From the NCBI GenBank assembly GCA_963666475.2, contig CAXXJM010000001.1, forward strand, positions 992,001 through 1,056,000: a stretch of DNA of 64,000 bases, read 5' to 3'. This document shows positions 18,466-27,760 of the stretch, in pieces; position 1 is the stretch's first letter, and every line of letters begins with the position of its first letter. This DNA is from JBFHIZ01 sp963666475 (lineage in GTDB: Bacteria > Bacillota > Clostridia > Lachnospirales > Lachnospiraceae). Made by a program: the position numbers and the translations under genes. Below the pieces are notes generated by a model, which had not been told where the DNA came from, searched no databases, and saw only the letters and a list, made by a program, of their open reading frames with translations.

Positions 18466-19700
18466 CGTACAACCATCCCTTCTAAGTTTTTTAAAAAATC
18501 AAAATTCTTCTTATCCATCACTTTTTCTACAAGTGAAAAAACAACCGAAATAATGTCACGAATTGCTTTTCCATAAATCTGGCTTTCGTAACCATTTTTT
18601 TGAATGACATGATATGCTTCCTTCATATCTTCCACCGTAATGTCGTTAAAATATTCTAAAAGGACTTCCACAGCATGTTCCCCAGTCAATAACAACAGCA
18701 ATTCTACAAATGGCAAGGATTCTTCCATCGATCTCGCGTCCATAATTCGAAATTCAATGTAGTTTTTCGCGCGCACAACAGGAAATATCATCGACAAGAT
18801 TAAAGAAGCATCTTTTTCATCAATTTCTTTTGATGCATAAAGATTCCTTCCAGTTTCCTCCGAATACATAATTTCCTCTTGATCATATGCATTGATAACT
18901 GGCGGCTTCAGGCAAAACAAAGCATATTTTTCATAACCAAAATCCGGATCAAACAACTCTGGTATCATCAATTCTCGATGACGATCTGCATTTTCCCAAA
19001 TCTCGTATCTTTTTAAGTACTTTTTATTTTCCTCTTTTTCAAAAACTGGAGTATTATCTGCTAGCAGTCCAATGATCGGCGATAAGATATTCAAAAGACG
19101 ATATTTTTTTACAAAGTCTTCTTCGTTAAAATAATCGACGGAGACCTGCAACGATGCGGTTCCTCGCATCATACATCTCCCATATGGACCCTGTTCTTCA
19201 AAATACTTATCCATGTTATAGTATCTTTTTTTAGGAAGAATATCCATTTCTAAAACTGACATATTTGGTTGATATCCCATACAAATCAACTCATAATGAT
19301 AATGCTCTAAAATTGGATCAATTAAACTGCGAAAGGATTGATAAACAAAAGAAACCTCTGTAATCGTTTTTTTAGGACTGATGCTAATTTCTAATTGTGC
19401 TCCTGGCTCTAATGTAATCATATACTCGTCACACTGAAGTCCAATGACATATTCGCCTTCTTTCGCCATAATAGGAAACGAAGGAAGCAGCTCCTTCATG
19501 ATTTGATTCACTCCTTGTTCTCCAAAAAAAGGAACACTTTTTTTGTCTTCACGAGTAACCACAAAGTGTTCCAACTCTACTCCTATATATTCTGTTTTAT
19601 GTATTTTTTCCCCTTTTTTTATTTCTGCTACAATTTTTTTTACGTTCTCATTAAGGAAGGATTCATCTAGATCATCCATCTTTTCCATTTGCATTTTCAT
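18462..19700 (-). CDS. glutamate-cysteine ligase-like enzyme (plant/alphaproteobacterial GCS2 type)
   Basis: 412 residues. GVELEHFVV (about 40), LQCDEYMITLEPGAQLEIS (about 88-106), MRGTASLQVSVDY (about 182) and YIEFRIMDARS (about 318) are the nucleotide, glutamate and metal-binding motifs of the GshA family related to the plant enzyme. The expected reaction is ATP-dependent gamma-linkage of glutamate to the amine of cysteine or another amino acid. Such genes are rare in Clostridia, where glutathione, if made, usually comes from GshAB fusions. There is no strong ribosome site before any of the ATGs at 19700, 19694, 19688 or 19679, so the start is uncertain by up to seven codons. A promoter lies at 19760-19789. 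Confidence 0.88.
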   Translation of the reverse strand: MKMQMEKMDDLDESFLNENVKKIVAEIKKGEKIHKTEYIGVELEHFVVTREDKKSVPFFGEQGVNQIMKELLPSFPIMAKEGEYVIGLQCDEYMITLEPGAQLEISISPKKTITEVSFVYQSFRSLIDPILEHYHYELICMGYQPNMSVLEMDILPKKRYYNMDKYFEEQGPYGRCMMRGTASLQVSVDYFNEEDFVKKYRLLNILSPIIGLLADNTPVFEKEENKKYLKRYEIWENADRHRELMIPELFDPDFGYEKYALFCLKPPVINAYDQEEIMYSEETGRNLYASKEIDEKDASLILSMIFPVVRAKNYIEFRIMDARSMEESLPFVELLLLLTGEHAVEVLLEYFNDITVEDMKEAYHVIQKNGYESQIYGKAIRDIISVVFSLVEKVMDKKNFDFLKNLEGMVVR

Positions 19701-19759
19701 ACGTATTTACGCTTTCATTTATCATTTATTTTTGATGTGTTTTCAAATTTACATCTACA

Positions 19760-19789
19760 ATTATCTATATATCATATCACATCTGTCAA
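19760..19789 (-). promoter_or_regulatory. promoter of the gamma-glutamyl ligase/ATP-grasp operon
   Basis: On the minus strand TTGACA (19784-19789), an 18-base spacer and GATAAT (19760-19765), with the first start codon about 60 bases downstream. Confidence 0.65.
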
Positions 19790-19821
19790 GCTAAAAAATC
19801 ACATACGCAATTTTCAAAAAA

Positions 19822-19858
19822 CAAAAAAAGACTACCTTTACTCCTGTAGTCCTTTTTT
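19822..19858 (-). terminator. terminator after the polyferredoxin gene
   Basis: On the minus strand GGACTAC, a loop, GTAGTC and seven T, beginning about 12 bases past the stop codon at 19871. Confidence 0.8.
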
Positions 19859-19870
19859 GTCTTTAAACAT

Positions 19871-21493
19871 TCAATGTCTACCACCTCGTCCACTACCGTG
19901 TCCTCTTTCCAACGTACTATTCGGATTAGTAAAATCGAGATTTAATGCATCTGCAATTGCTTCTAAGATTCCATTACTACTAAATGTCGCTCCTGATACA
20001 GTATCCACATCCACGTTTTGGCTTTCCACAACTTCCGAAAGGATTGTTCCTTCAGCTCGCATAAAATAGGGAACATCATCGCCACTAGACAAGATGCTAA
20101 TTTCTTCAATCAAGCCATTTTCTACAATTACCTGAACTTCAATTTCTCCTTTATATCCTGTACCAGTCCCGACAAAAATACCATCTGTATAACTTCCCTC
20201 AAGTATTTCCGTGAGATTACCTGAATCTATTTGTGCACCACTTAATTCACTTTCACTTCCAAAATCATCATTGATATCGGTAGAAGTCGTGATACTTTCT
20301 GATAGAGCATTAGCAACAGCATTCATAATGGAATCGCTACTAAATGTCGCGCCCGACACAGCGTCAACCTCTGTTTCCTGTGTCGAAAGAATTCTTGAAA
20401 TAATAGTTCCCTCTGCTTTCACAAAATACCTTAAATCATCTTCATAATCTGTTACTTCAATATCGGCTATATATCCATTTTCTACCGTTACTAAAACTTC
20501 TGTAAATCCTCGAAACCCGTATGCTTCACCCGTATACATTCCGTCGACATATGGACCGGACTCCGAATCGCTCGTATACGCGCTTGTCATCAAAGTCGTT
20601 TGTGTCTGTTCAGATGCTGCATAAACTGTAGCGAGATTACCAACAAAAAACAAAATGGTTGCAAGCGCTATCGATGCGTTTGTCACAATTTGAGGTCTTA
20701 TATTTGCTTTTGCATTTCCAGTTGGACAATGATTCGTACATGCAAAACAATTGATGCATTCCCCACTCTTCACCTGGTTTTCTCTATATAATGGAATTCC
20801 CATAGAGCATTTGGAAGTACATAATTTACAGGATCCACAATTTTCTTTTTTCTTATCAATTCGAAACCAACGAAACCTCGAAGTTACCGTAAATATTGCA
20901 CCAAGTGGGCACAAATATCTACAAAAAAATCGTTCGATCAATAAAGAACCAATTATTATAAATAAGAGTAAGATACCACCAATGGATATAAAATAATTTG
21001 CGGATGGCCAATTCCCAATTTTTGCAAACATTCCAAAAATTGTCCAGGGACTTGCGGTTCCAGAAAGAGTAGAAATACCCATTGTCCATGAGAGTAAGAC
21101 CACGAGTGCCAACACCAGATATTTTACTTTTTTAAGAACTGCATCCATACGCTCACTAACTATAAATTTGAGATGAAATACTTTTTTTGATAAGAACCAA
21201 AGCACATCGCCCATGCTTCCAAAGCTACACATGAATCCGCAAAAAAAACGACCCATAACGACGGTTACAAATAGCACGGATGAAACAATTAATATCGAAC
21301 CAATTTGCATTTCCATTGAAAAAGATTCATTCAAGATTGCTAAATAGATATCTTTGATTGCATCAAAAACCGAGGTGAAAATACCTGGCAAAAAAATAAA
21401 AAATACGAGTTGCGTGATTCTACGGAATACTTTCATCAGTGTTATTCTTTTTATTTTGTTTGTTAAATTATTGAATTGTATTTTTGCTTCCAT
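19871..21493 (-). CDS. membrane polyferredoxin with two covalent-FMN domains
   Basis: 540 residues. Four or five membrane helices (about 20-190) contain FFCGFMCSFG and FFCRYLCPLG cysteine motifs as in NapH/NosR-type proteins. Two 4Fe-4S sites follow (CGSCKLCTSKC and CINCFACTNHCP, about 215-250), then one more helix, and then two FMN-binding domains outside the membrane (about 290-375 and 420-515). Each has the ApbE-type attachment motif Dxx(S/T)GAT: DAVSGAT and DTVSGAT, with the Thr as acceptor. It should pass electrons from the cell interior through iron-sulfur centres to surface flavins. The partner donor and the ApbE enzyme are not in the window. The start at 21493 has AGGAGG four bases upstream. 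Confidence 0.9.
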   Translation of the reverse strand: MEAKIQFNNLTNKIKRITLMKVFRRITQLVFFIFLPGIFTSVFDAIKDIYLAILNESFSMEMQIGSILIVSSVLFVTVVMGRFFCGFMCSFGSMGDVLWFLSKKVFHLKFIVSERMDAVLKKVKYLVLALVVLLSWTMGISTLSGTASPWTIFGMFAKIGNWPSANYFISIGGILLLFIIIGSLLIERFFCRYLCPLGAIFTVTSRFRWFRIDKKKENCGSCKLCTSKCSMGIPLYRENQVKSGECINCFACTNHCPTGNAKANIRPQIVTNASIALATILFFVGNLATVYAASEQTQTTLMTSAYTSDSESGPYVDGMYTGEAYGFRGFTEVLVTVENGYIADIEVTDYEDDLRYFVKAEGTIISRILSTQETEVDAVSGATFSSDSIMNAVANALSESITTSTDINDDFGSESELSGAQIDSGNLTEILEGSYTDGIFVGTGTGYKGEIEVQVIVENGLIEEISILSSGDDVPYFMRAEGTILSEVVESQNVDVDTVSGATFSSNGILEAIADALNLDFTNPNSTLERGHGSGRGGRH

Positions 21494-21653
21494 GTAACCT
21501 CCTAAAAAATCATTCATCATCTATCCTTCTAGAATACCTGTGTTATGTGACAGTTTCATGACAAAAAGATAAATGAATCAAATTATCGACCTCTCTTTCT
21601 TTCTATTTTATTCATCAGACTTAAACTGACCTTAAAATGGGTGACATACAAAA

Positions 21654-21681
21654 AAGGCATATGCAAAAATGCATATGCCTT
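21654..21681 (-). terminator. terminator after the LiaF-like gene
   Basis: AAGGCATATGCA and TGCATATGCCTT pair perfectly around a four-base loop and are followed by a T run on the minus strand. Confidence 0.88.
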
Positions 21682-21690
21682 GTAAATAGA

Positions 21691-22413
21691 TTATACGTAA
21701 TAAATATCAACCGCTCCAAAACTAACATCTCCACTGATATAAATCTGATCCGTCCCATTTGGAGTCGCGTGGTTCTTTTCCTCAAAAGAACCAAAAGAAG
21801 ATTCTACATTATGTATTACCTGCCATGTTTTAGGTATATACAACTGTACTCCTGAAAATGAACTATCGACATAAATCTCTCCACGAGAATTCTTAAGTTT
21901 GCAATTATCAAAGTAAACCTTCAAAGCGCCGAAGCTACAATCAATGTCTGCCTTTTCAAATTCTTCGGAATTGATGTATTTAATCCCGGAACCAAAACTT
22001 ACATCACAATGAATTACATTTCCGTTTTCTTCACTGATGTCTTCTTCCTCTCCAATATTCCAAGACTTATTCCACTTTTTATGCTTTCCAGAATGAGAAT
22101 GAATCTTCACAGCATTCTTTTTGAAAATGATAGAAAGTCCAATGGTACCTAAAAGTGCGGTTAAAAGTACTGGCCATGGAACTAAATTTTCGATATGAAG
22201 CTGTTCATGAAAAATAATTGCCAAGAGTGCCAGCGGAAAAAGAATACCTCCAAAGTTCAATCGAATAATGCTTTGAATCATGATAGCTACAAGCAACACA
22301 GCAAAAGCAATTCCCCACATACTTACAGCGACAAACATTCCTAACTGATTAACAATGACCATGACTGCCATAATAATAAATAACAGTCCCCAAAAAATAT
22401 TTCGTTTTTTCAT
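21691..22413 (-). CDS. LiaF-like membrane protein
   Basis: 240 residues. Four short hydrophobic segments fill about 5-100 (an N-terminal membrane module), then a charged linker with HSHSGKHKK, then a soluble beta-repeat region (about 130-240) with recurring SFG units (DVSFGSG, DCSFGAL, DSSFSGV, ESSFGSF, DVSFGAV) typical of the LiaF C-terminal fold. LiaF proteins sense or dampen cell-envelope stress signalling in Firmicutes. Here the partner is a LytTR regulator whose stop codon overlaps this start by four bases, not a LiaRS pair. The role in envelope response is inferred from family and pairing. Confidence 0.85.
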   Translation of the reverse strand: MKKRNIFWGLLFIIMAVMVIVNQLGMFVAVSMWGIAFAVLLVAIMIQSIIRLNFGGILFPLALLAIIFHEQLHIENLVPWPVLLTALLGTIGLSIIFKKNAVKIHSHSGKHKKWNKSWNIGEEEDISEENGNVIHCDVSFGSGIKYINSEEFEKADIDCSFGALKVYFDNCKLKNSRGEIYVDSSFSGVQLYIPKTWQVIHNVESSFGSFEEKNHATPNGTDQIYISGDVSFGAVDIYYV

Positions 22414-22874
22414 ATATTTCTCCTCTTTTCATCCAACCTGATTTTTAATGGTTTATAGTAGTGTCTTGAAACAAAGACTTGTTTATGAGAATCAAAAAAC
22501 TGCACTTCACTTGAAGCTGTAACATTTTTTGTGATGGAATATATATGATTGATATTCAAAATCGTTGATTTTGAAATTCTCATAAAATTTCCTGGAAGTA
22601 TTTCTTCTAATTCATACAATCGATATGTTGTCTGAAATACTTGATTTTTGGTATGTGCACTAACCAATCCTTCATCTGTCTCAAAAAACATCACTTCATT
22701 CACAGGAAAATAAAATTCTTTATTCCCTTGAAAAAAAACAATTCCTTCTTGTTTTGCTTCTAGATTCTTTACAAGTAAATCATAAATCTTTTGTGTCCGC
22801 TCTGTTAATGCAGGGCTTCTGATAATGATTTCTTCTTCTTTCAACTCATTTTGGATCTCAATTTTAACATTCAT
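22410..22874 (-). CDS. LytTR-domain DNA-binding regulator
   Basis: 154 residues from the ATG at 22874 (a TTG eleven codons earlier is open but lacks a good ribosome site; GGGTG precedes the ATG). Residues about 50-150 form the LytTR domain: FFQGNKEFYFPVNEVMFFET, TTYRLYELEEILPGNFMRISKSTILNINHI. There is no receiver domain, so it is a stand-alone LytTR regulator of the kind often encoded with small membrane proteins. It shares an operon with the LiaF-like gene, behind the promoter at 22942-22969, and probably controls it. Confidence 0.87.
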   Translation of the reverse strand: MNVKIEIQNELKEEEIIIRSPALTERTQKIYDLLVKNLEAKQEGIVFFQGNKEFYFPVNEVMFFETDEGLVSAHTKNQVFQTTYRLYELEEILPGNFMRISKSTILNINHIYSITKNVTASSEVQFFDSHKQVFVSRHYYKPLKIRLDEKRRNI

Positions 22875-22941
22875 TCCCACACCCGTCTTATGAAATCGTT
22901 CGTCCAATATTCTCGAACTTTTTGTTTCAACTCATACTTTG

Positions 22942-22969
22942 ATTATATCTTTCATTTTATTTCTGTAAA
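22942..22969 (-). promoter_or_regulatory. promoter of the LytTR/LiaF-like operon
   Basis: On the minus strand TTTACA (22964-22969), a 16-base spacer and TATAAT (22942-22947), about 67 bases before the LytTR start. Confidence 0.65.
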
Positions 22970-23048
22970 TACAATTTCCGTATCAGGTCAGATTATCTTA
23001 GTAAGTGGTAAATATCCCACTCTAACATTCAAGAGGTAATTATTTTTT

Positions 23049-24557
23049 TCACTGAAGATCATAAATTCTTCGGAATTTCTCTTCCAGGTATTTTACATAA
23101 TACGTCGGATTGAACTCTTCGCCCATCATACCATTTAATAATTGTGACGTGTTTTTCGTAGCACCATACTGATGTATATGTTTCCTTAAGAATGCAACAA
23201 TTTTTTCAAAATCTCCCTTTTTCAACAATTCATCAAGATCCATTTGTTGTTCCATACAAGCGTAAATCTGGGCAGAAATCGCACTTCCCAATGCATATGA
23301 TGGAAAATATCCAAAGCTTCCCTGGGACCAGTGAACATCCTGAAGGACACCTTCACTTACTTTTTCTGCACGAATTCCCAAATAAGATTCATATTTGTCA
23401 TCCCAAATTTGCATCAGATCTTCTGTTTTTACTTCCTCTTCAAAAATCATCTTTTCAATTTCATAACGTATCATGACATGCACACAATAAGTCAGCTCAT
23501 CTGCTTCTGTTCGAATAAGACCTGGTGTCGATTTGTTAATTGCCCGAACAAATGCGTCCAAAGAAACTTCCCCGAGTTGTTCTGGAAACAAATCTACTAA
23601 CTTTTGATAAATTGGAGTCCAAAAGGAACTTCTTCTTGCAAGCATATTTTCAAAAAAACGAGACTGAGATTCATGGACTCCCATGGATGTTCCTCTGCCA
23701 ACTGGAGTCATCGATAAGTCGTCTGCAACTCCCATTTCATATATTCCATGACCAGACTCATGAATTTGAGAAAATATCGCACTCTGTAAGTTGTTTTCCA
23801 GATAATGATTTGTAATACGTACATCTTTATTGTGCATTTGAAGTGTAAATGGATGAGCACTCTCTGCCATTACCCCGAATTCTTCCTTAAACCCAACATA
23901 GTGAGCAATAAACTTACTAAACTCTTTTTGTTTTTGCGTTGGATAAGATACGTACATAAATTGATCATCGATTGGTGTGCCCTTTTCTTTAATCAACTTA
24001 ATCAAAGGAAGTATTGATTCTTTTAATGTACCAAAAAATTCATCTAGTACTTCCATCGTAAATCCTTCTTCATAATCATTCAATAATACATCGTATCTCT
24101 TTTGTCCCTCTTTTTTTCGATAATCTGCAAACTTTCTTTGATAAGCAATTAATTGATCCAACGTACCAGCGAAGATCGAATAGTCATTTTTTACTTTCGC
24201 TTCTTCCCAGATAGTTGGTGCTTGTGCACTTAATTCACTATAAGCTTGAAATTCATCAGCTGGAATCTTTTCAAACTGATCAAACTCCTTTTTCACATCT
24301 TTTACAATTGCTTTTTCTACATCCGTAAGTTGCTTTTGTTCCTCTTCTCCTGCAAGTTCATAAATCAAAGTTTTCACTTCATCATTGATTAGGGATTTAT
24401 ATAGTTCTCCCGAAAGAATCCCTACATTCTTTGACGTGTTTGGAATGGATCGTTTCGGTGCCTGGGTCTGCATGTCCCAATGAAATAAACTTAGTGCAGA
24501 TTGTAATGCCATGGCAGTCTCCATGTGTGGTCTTAATTTTTCAAATTTTTCACTCAT
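23049..24557 (-). CDS. carboxypeptidase Taq family metallopeptidase (M32)
   Basis: 502 residues, the normal M32 length. IHESGHGIYEMG holds the zinc-binding HExxH, followed by GTSMGVHESQSRFFEN with the third zinc ligand. SYPTQKQKEFSKFIAHYVGF and GLIRTEADELTYCVHVMIRYE are further family blocks. It is a cytoplasmic enzyme removing residues from the C-terminal end of peptides. GAGGG precedes the ATG. The FUSC-like gene ends 20 bases upstream, so the two may be co-transcribed without an obvious functional link. Confidence 0.95.
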   Translation of the reverse strand: MSEKFEKLRPHMETAMALQSALSLFHWDMQTQAPKRSIPNTSKNVGILSGELYKSLINDEVKTLIYELAGEEEQKQLTDVEKAIVKDVKKEFDQFEKIPADEFQAYSELSAQAPTIWEEAKVKNDYSIFAGTLDQLIAYQRKFADYRKKEGQKRYDVLLNDYEEGFTMEVLDEFFGTLKESILPLIKLIKEKGTPIDDQFMYVSYPTQKQKEFSKFIAHYVGFKEEFGVMAESAHPFTLQMHNKDVRITNHYLENNLQSAIFSQIHESGHGIYEMGVADDLSMTPVGRGTSMGVHESQSRFFENMLARRSSFWTPIYQKLVDLFPEQLGEVSLDAFVRAINKSTPGLIRTEADELTYCVHVMIRYEIEKMIFEEEVKTEDLMQIWDDKYESYLGIRAEKVSEGVLQDVHWSQGSFGYFPSYALGSAISAQIYACMEQQMDLDELLKKGDFEKIVAFLRKHIHQYGATKNTSQLLNGMMGEEFNPTYYVKYLEEKFRRIYDLQ

Positions 24558-24576
24558 ATTTTTCCCTCGATTTCTT

Positions 24577-25596
24577 TTATTTTGATTCCCAATATTTTTC
24601 TTTCTGTTGCATACTGAGAGAATCTACAAATTCTTTTTTCATATTCAAAAACATTTCTATATTTACCAACAGTACAAATAATGTTGCACGTGTCTCAAAC
24701 TCTTCCCGTGTCTTTGGCAAGGTGTTCTCTCTAAATTGCTCCAGCAAAACTTTTTCTCGAATCAAGAGCTCTCTTGTATTGTTCCATTCCGACAAGGATT
24801 TTGCGATGTCTAACAAAAAGTCAGCAATATCCTGTGATTGCTCTGTTACTACGGTAATGGATAATGCTTTCTCGTAAATTTCCCGTAGAACATAAAACTG
24901 ACTATTTCTCATCTCCATATATTCAACAAAATATCGATTCTCAGTTAGTAGTGTATTGTTCATATTAATATAGGATTCTTCCATACCCTCACTGATTTCT
25001 GTTTCTAGATGATTCATGCAGGAAATTACGCCTCTTTCATATTCCTCTTCTGATATTACATGCGCCAATTCTACCAACACCTCTTTTAAACAGTCTTCAA
25101 TTTGTTTTTGTGCTTTTCGAATCAATTTTACATTACTTGGTATATACAAATTTAGTAGAATACCGATTCCTGCACCTATCACTAACAGTAAACTCTCATT
25201 AATAAACAGCTCCCATGACATCGACTGAGATAGATAGAAATGCGATATTAAAACAACATTCATAACCAGTGCATCTTGATATTCAAATACAATACAAAAT
25301 GTTGAGAAAAAGAGTAAAAAAAGTCCAAATGCTAAGATTCGATAGGATAAAGCAAAAAATACCAGATAGGCTACTAAACATGCTACTGCATACGCGATAA
25401 TCCGCTTCCATGCAATGTTCATGGTTGCTTTTTTTGTATTTTGAATAGACAGAATAACAATAATACCTGCTGCTATAGGATGATTTAAGTGTAATGCATA
25501 AGCTAGTAAGATTGCAATAGTTCCTCCTATTGCATATTTCATAATACGTATCAGTTCTCCTGAATGGAGTCGATATTTATTCCATGTATTTTTCAT
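24577..25596 (-). CDS. FUSC/ArAE-type membrane protein
   Basis: 339 residues. About six hydrophobic segments fill 20-155 (IRIMKYAIGGTIAILLAYAL, the HPIAAGIIVILSIQNTKKAT block), followed by a soluble helical C-terminus. This is the layout of the aromatic-acid-exporter-like half proteins of Firmicutes (DUF939 type). Substrate unknown. The ATG at 25596 is preceded by AAAGGAGG; the 25-codon extension upstream is not expected to be translated. Confidence 0.8.
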   Translation of the reverse strand: MKNTWNKYRLHSGELIRIMKYAIGGTIAILLAYALHLNHPIAAGIIVILSIQNTKKATMNIAWKRIIAYAVACLVAYLVFFALSYRILAFGLFLLFFSTFCIVFEYQDALVMNVVLISHFYLSQSMSWELFINESLLLVIGAGIGILLNLYIPSNVKLIRKAQKQIEDCLKEVLVELAHVISEEEYERGVISCMNHLETEISEGMEESYINMNNTLLTENRYFVEYMEMRNSQFYVLREIYEKALSITVVTEQSQDIADFLLDIAKSLSEWNNTRELLIREKVLLEQFRENTLPKTREEFETRATLFVLLVNIEMFLNMKKEFVDSLSMQQKEKYWESK

Positions 25597-25735
25597 ACGA
25601 ATTCCTCCTTTCAAGGCAATTTTTTCAAGTTTCAGTCCAAAAATATTTGAACAAAAAATGGAATCGTACAATTACTTATTTCATAATAGTACTCTTCCAT
25701 CTTTTTTTCTGCAAGTATATCGTTTTAAAAATCCA

Positions 25736-27739
25736 CTACCAGTTTAATACCGTTCCATCAAAAGCCCCATCATCCATATCGAAAACAATGACATTTCCAC
25801 ATCCCATACGATCGTCAATTTGATATGAATCTACCGGTCCAGGCATTTCTGTATGTGCCAGAATGATTAAATACGTTTTGTCCTTATGAGAGATTTCCAG
25901 CCCACGCACCAGGTTTTTTGACTGTACCTCTTGAGAACGATATAACCGAACCTCTTTATCATTTACTTTCGTTTCTGCTCCGTCCCCTTTCACGCAAACA
26001 GTCAACATCGATTGAAATCCTTTTCCTTTCAGAGTTGACGAAATTGTCTGATTTTCACGAATCATATTATAATGCTTAGATTGCATAGTTTGAATGACTT
26101 CCTGTTTTGCCATTTTTTCAAAAAAGAATGTAGCCTTTGTATCCTCAATTTGAAATAATGCCTGGTTTTTATCCAGTTGCAATGTTCCCTCACAATCAAA
26201 ATGAAAATACTCCGTATACGTGTGTTCTCCACTTGTATAACACTCATCTAAAATCAAATATATATCTGGTTTTATATGCAAGACTTTGCGGTTTACGAAC
26301 ACAGGGTTATCCAATGTCATATATCCCATATGACCAGCTTGCGCATATTCATATATTTTTGAACACTTCATTGGTTGTTTAACTTGTGCAGTCACCGTTT
26401 TCGATACCCACGAATTTTCCCATTCACTATAATCCATACCATCTACAACAATCGTATTATGTCCTTTTGGATTTTTCAAATATTTTCGAATATCATCATA
26501 GACATAGGAATATCTTCCCGAATCAACCAAAACATCTTTTCCATTCATCATGAGATCTACGTGAAGAGCGTCTGAATGACCATGACTAGAGCCAAGTAAA
26601 CCCCCATCAAAATGGAGCATATCTGCTTTTTTGTCCCATCCAGAGCGAAAGAAATACTGTCCGCTATCATATAAACAAAGTGATTGATATTCTGGATAAA
26701 TCACTTCTAATTCATGATATGATTGAATATCTTCTGAATTTATAAACCAAACATTTTCATGGTCCAAATACTCCCCAGAAAATACCTTGAGTTTTCCATC
26801 CTGAAACAAGATTGCCGCCAACTGCATAATCGACTGGACATTCATGTCATCACTGTCCCCCATAGATAGCATGTGTCCATTTGGTTTTGTCATTTTTAGT
26901 GCAGCTATAGACATCTCGTAAATTCGCTCATAGAAAACCTCATCCATCTCAATCTGTCGTTTTTTTGAAATATATGCCACCTCCAGCATACAACGAAGAA
27001 CCTCGAAGTGGTACATTGGTGATTGTTCCAGTTGCATACCATCTTGCATAACTTGCATTTTTAATGCCTTTGTCAAAACATCTGCCGCGTGGGAAAGATA
27101 GCTCTTCGTATCCTCATCACAAGGCATAAGCGCTCCTAAAATAAACAACCCATGGTTTTCCAGAACGCCCCAGTTTCCAACATAACAATATGGTGTCCAC
27201 TCTTCAATCAGTAATTTGGCATGCAGCTTTAACGATTCAAAGATTATCGTAAGCTTATCATCGGTAAAAGCAGGCGAATCCTGAAACAAATATAGCGCTT
27301 TCATCCAATTTCCACTACGCATGCCAATTTCTAGAACTCTCCATGTCGTCCAGCGTCTTTGTTCGGTATATGGCTGATGTTCGATAAAGTGAAGCATCAA
27401 TTCCACCGCTTTTTCCGCATATTTTTCATTTTTTGTCATTTGATAAACCTGTCCAAGCACAATTAAAAAACGATGGCGATTGAACTGCCACACAAATTCT
27501 GCGTCCGTTCCAGGGTTGTGCTCCCAATCAATTTCCCCTTCAAAAACAACAGGTTCATAAGTGCGTTCCAAATCCAATTCCATATCAAACACGAACGAGT
27601 GCCTACAAACATCTTCAGCCACCTGACAAACATGAGCATAATCTTTTTGATTATTTGCATTGGTATACTGTTTTCTTTCCTCAACTCCACTAAACCCCTG
27701 ATAAATATCAGGATGGAACCATTCTATTTTACGATTCAT
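25736..27739 (-). CDS. heparinase II/III-like polysaccharide lyase
   Basis: 667 residues. An alpha/alpha-toroid N-terminal half (about 60-330, with WRVLEIGMRSGNW and the NHG and PMYHFEV segments) is followed by a heparinase II/III beta-sandwich domain beginning near 370 with GSSHGHSDALHVDLMMNGKDVLVDSGRY. Such lyases cut uronic-acid polysaccharides by beta-elimination and yield unsaturated ends. No signal peptide is visible, so the enzyme would act inside on imported fragments. The start at 27739 has AAGGAG six bases before it. It follows the GH88 gene by 21 bases, and GH88 would act on its products. Substrate could be a glycosaminoglycan, alginate or pectin-like polymer. Confidence 0.88.
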   Translation of the reverse strand: MNRKIEWFHPDIYQGFSGVEERKQYTNANNQKDYAHVCQVAEDVCRHSFVFDMELDLERTYEPVVFEGEIDWEHNPGTDAEFVWQFNRHRFLIVLGQVYQMTKNEKYAEKAVELMLHFIEHQPYTEQRRWTTWRVLEIGMRSGNWMKALYLFQDSPAFTDDKLTIIFESLKLHAKLLIEEWTPYCYVGNWGVLENHGLFILGALMPCDEDTKSYLSHAADVLTKALKMQVMQDGMQLEQSPMYHFEVLRCMLEVAYISKKRQIEMDEVFYERIYEMSIAALKMTKPNGHMLSMGDSDDMNVQSIMQLAAILFQDGKLKVFSGEYLDHENVWFINSEDIQSYHELEVIYPEYQSLCLYDSGQYFFRSGWDKKADMLHFDGGLLGSSHGHSDALHVDLMMNGKDVLVDSGRYSYVYDDIRKYLKNPKGHNTIVVDGMDYSEWENSWVSKTVTAQVKQPMKCSKIYEYAQAGHMGYMTLDNPVFVNRKVLHIKPDIYLILDECYTSGEHTYTEYFHFDCEGTLQLDKNQALFQIEDTKATFFFEKMAKQEVIQTMQSKHYNMIRENQTISSTLKGKGFQSMLTVCVKGDGAETKVNDKEVRLYRSQEVQSKNLVRGLEISHKDKTYLIILAHTEMPGPVDSYQIDDRMGCGNVIVFDMDDGAFDGTVLNW

Positions 27740-27760
27740 TATTTTCTCCTTATCCATGGC

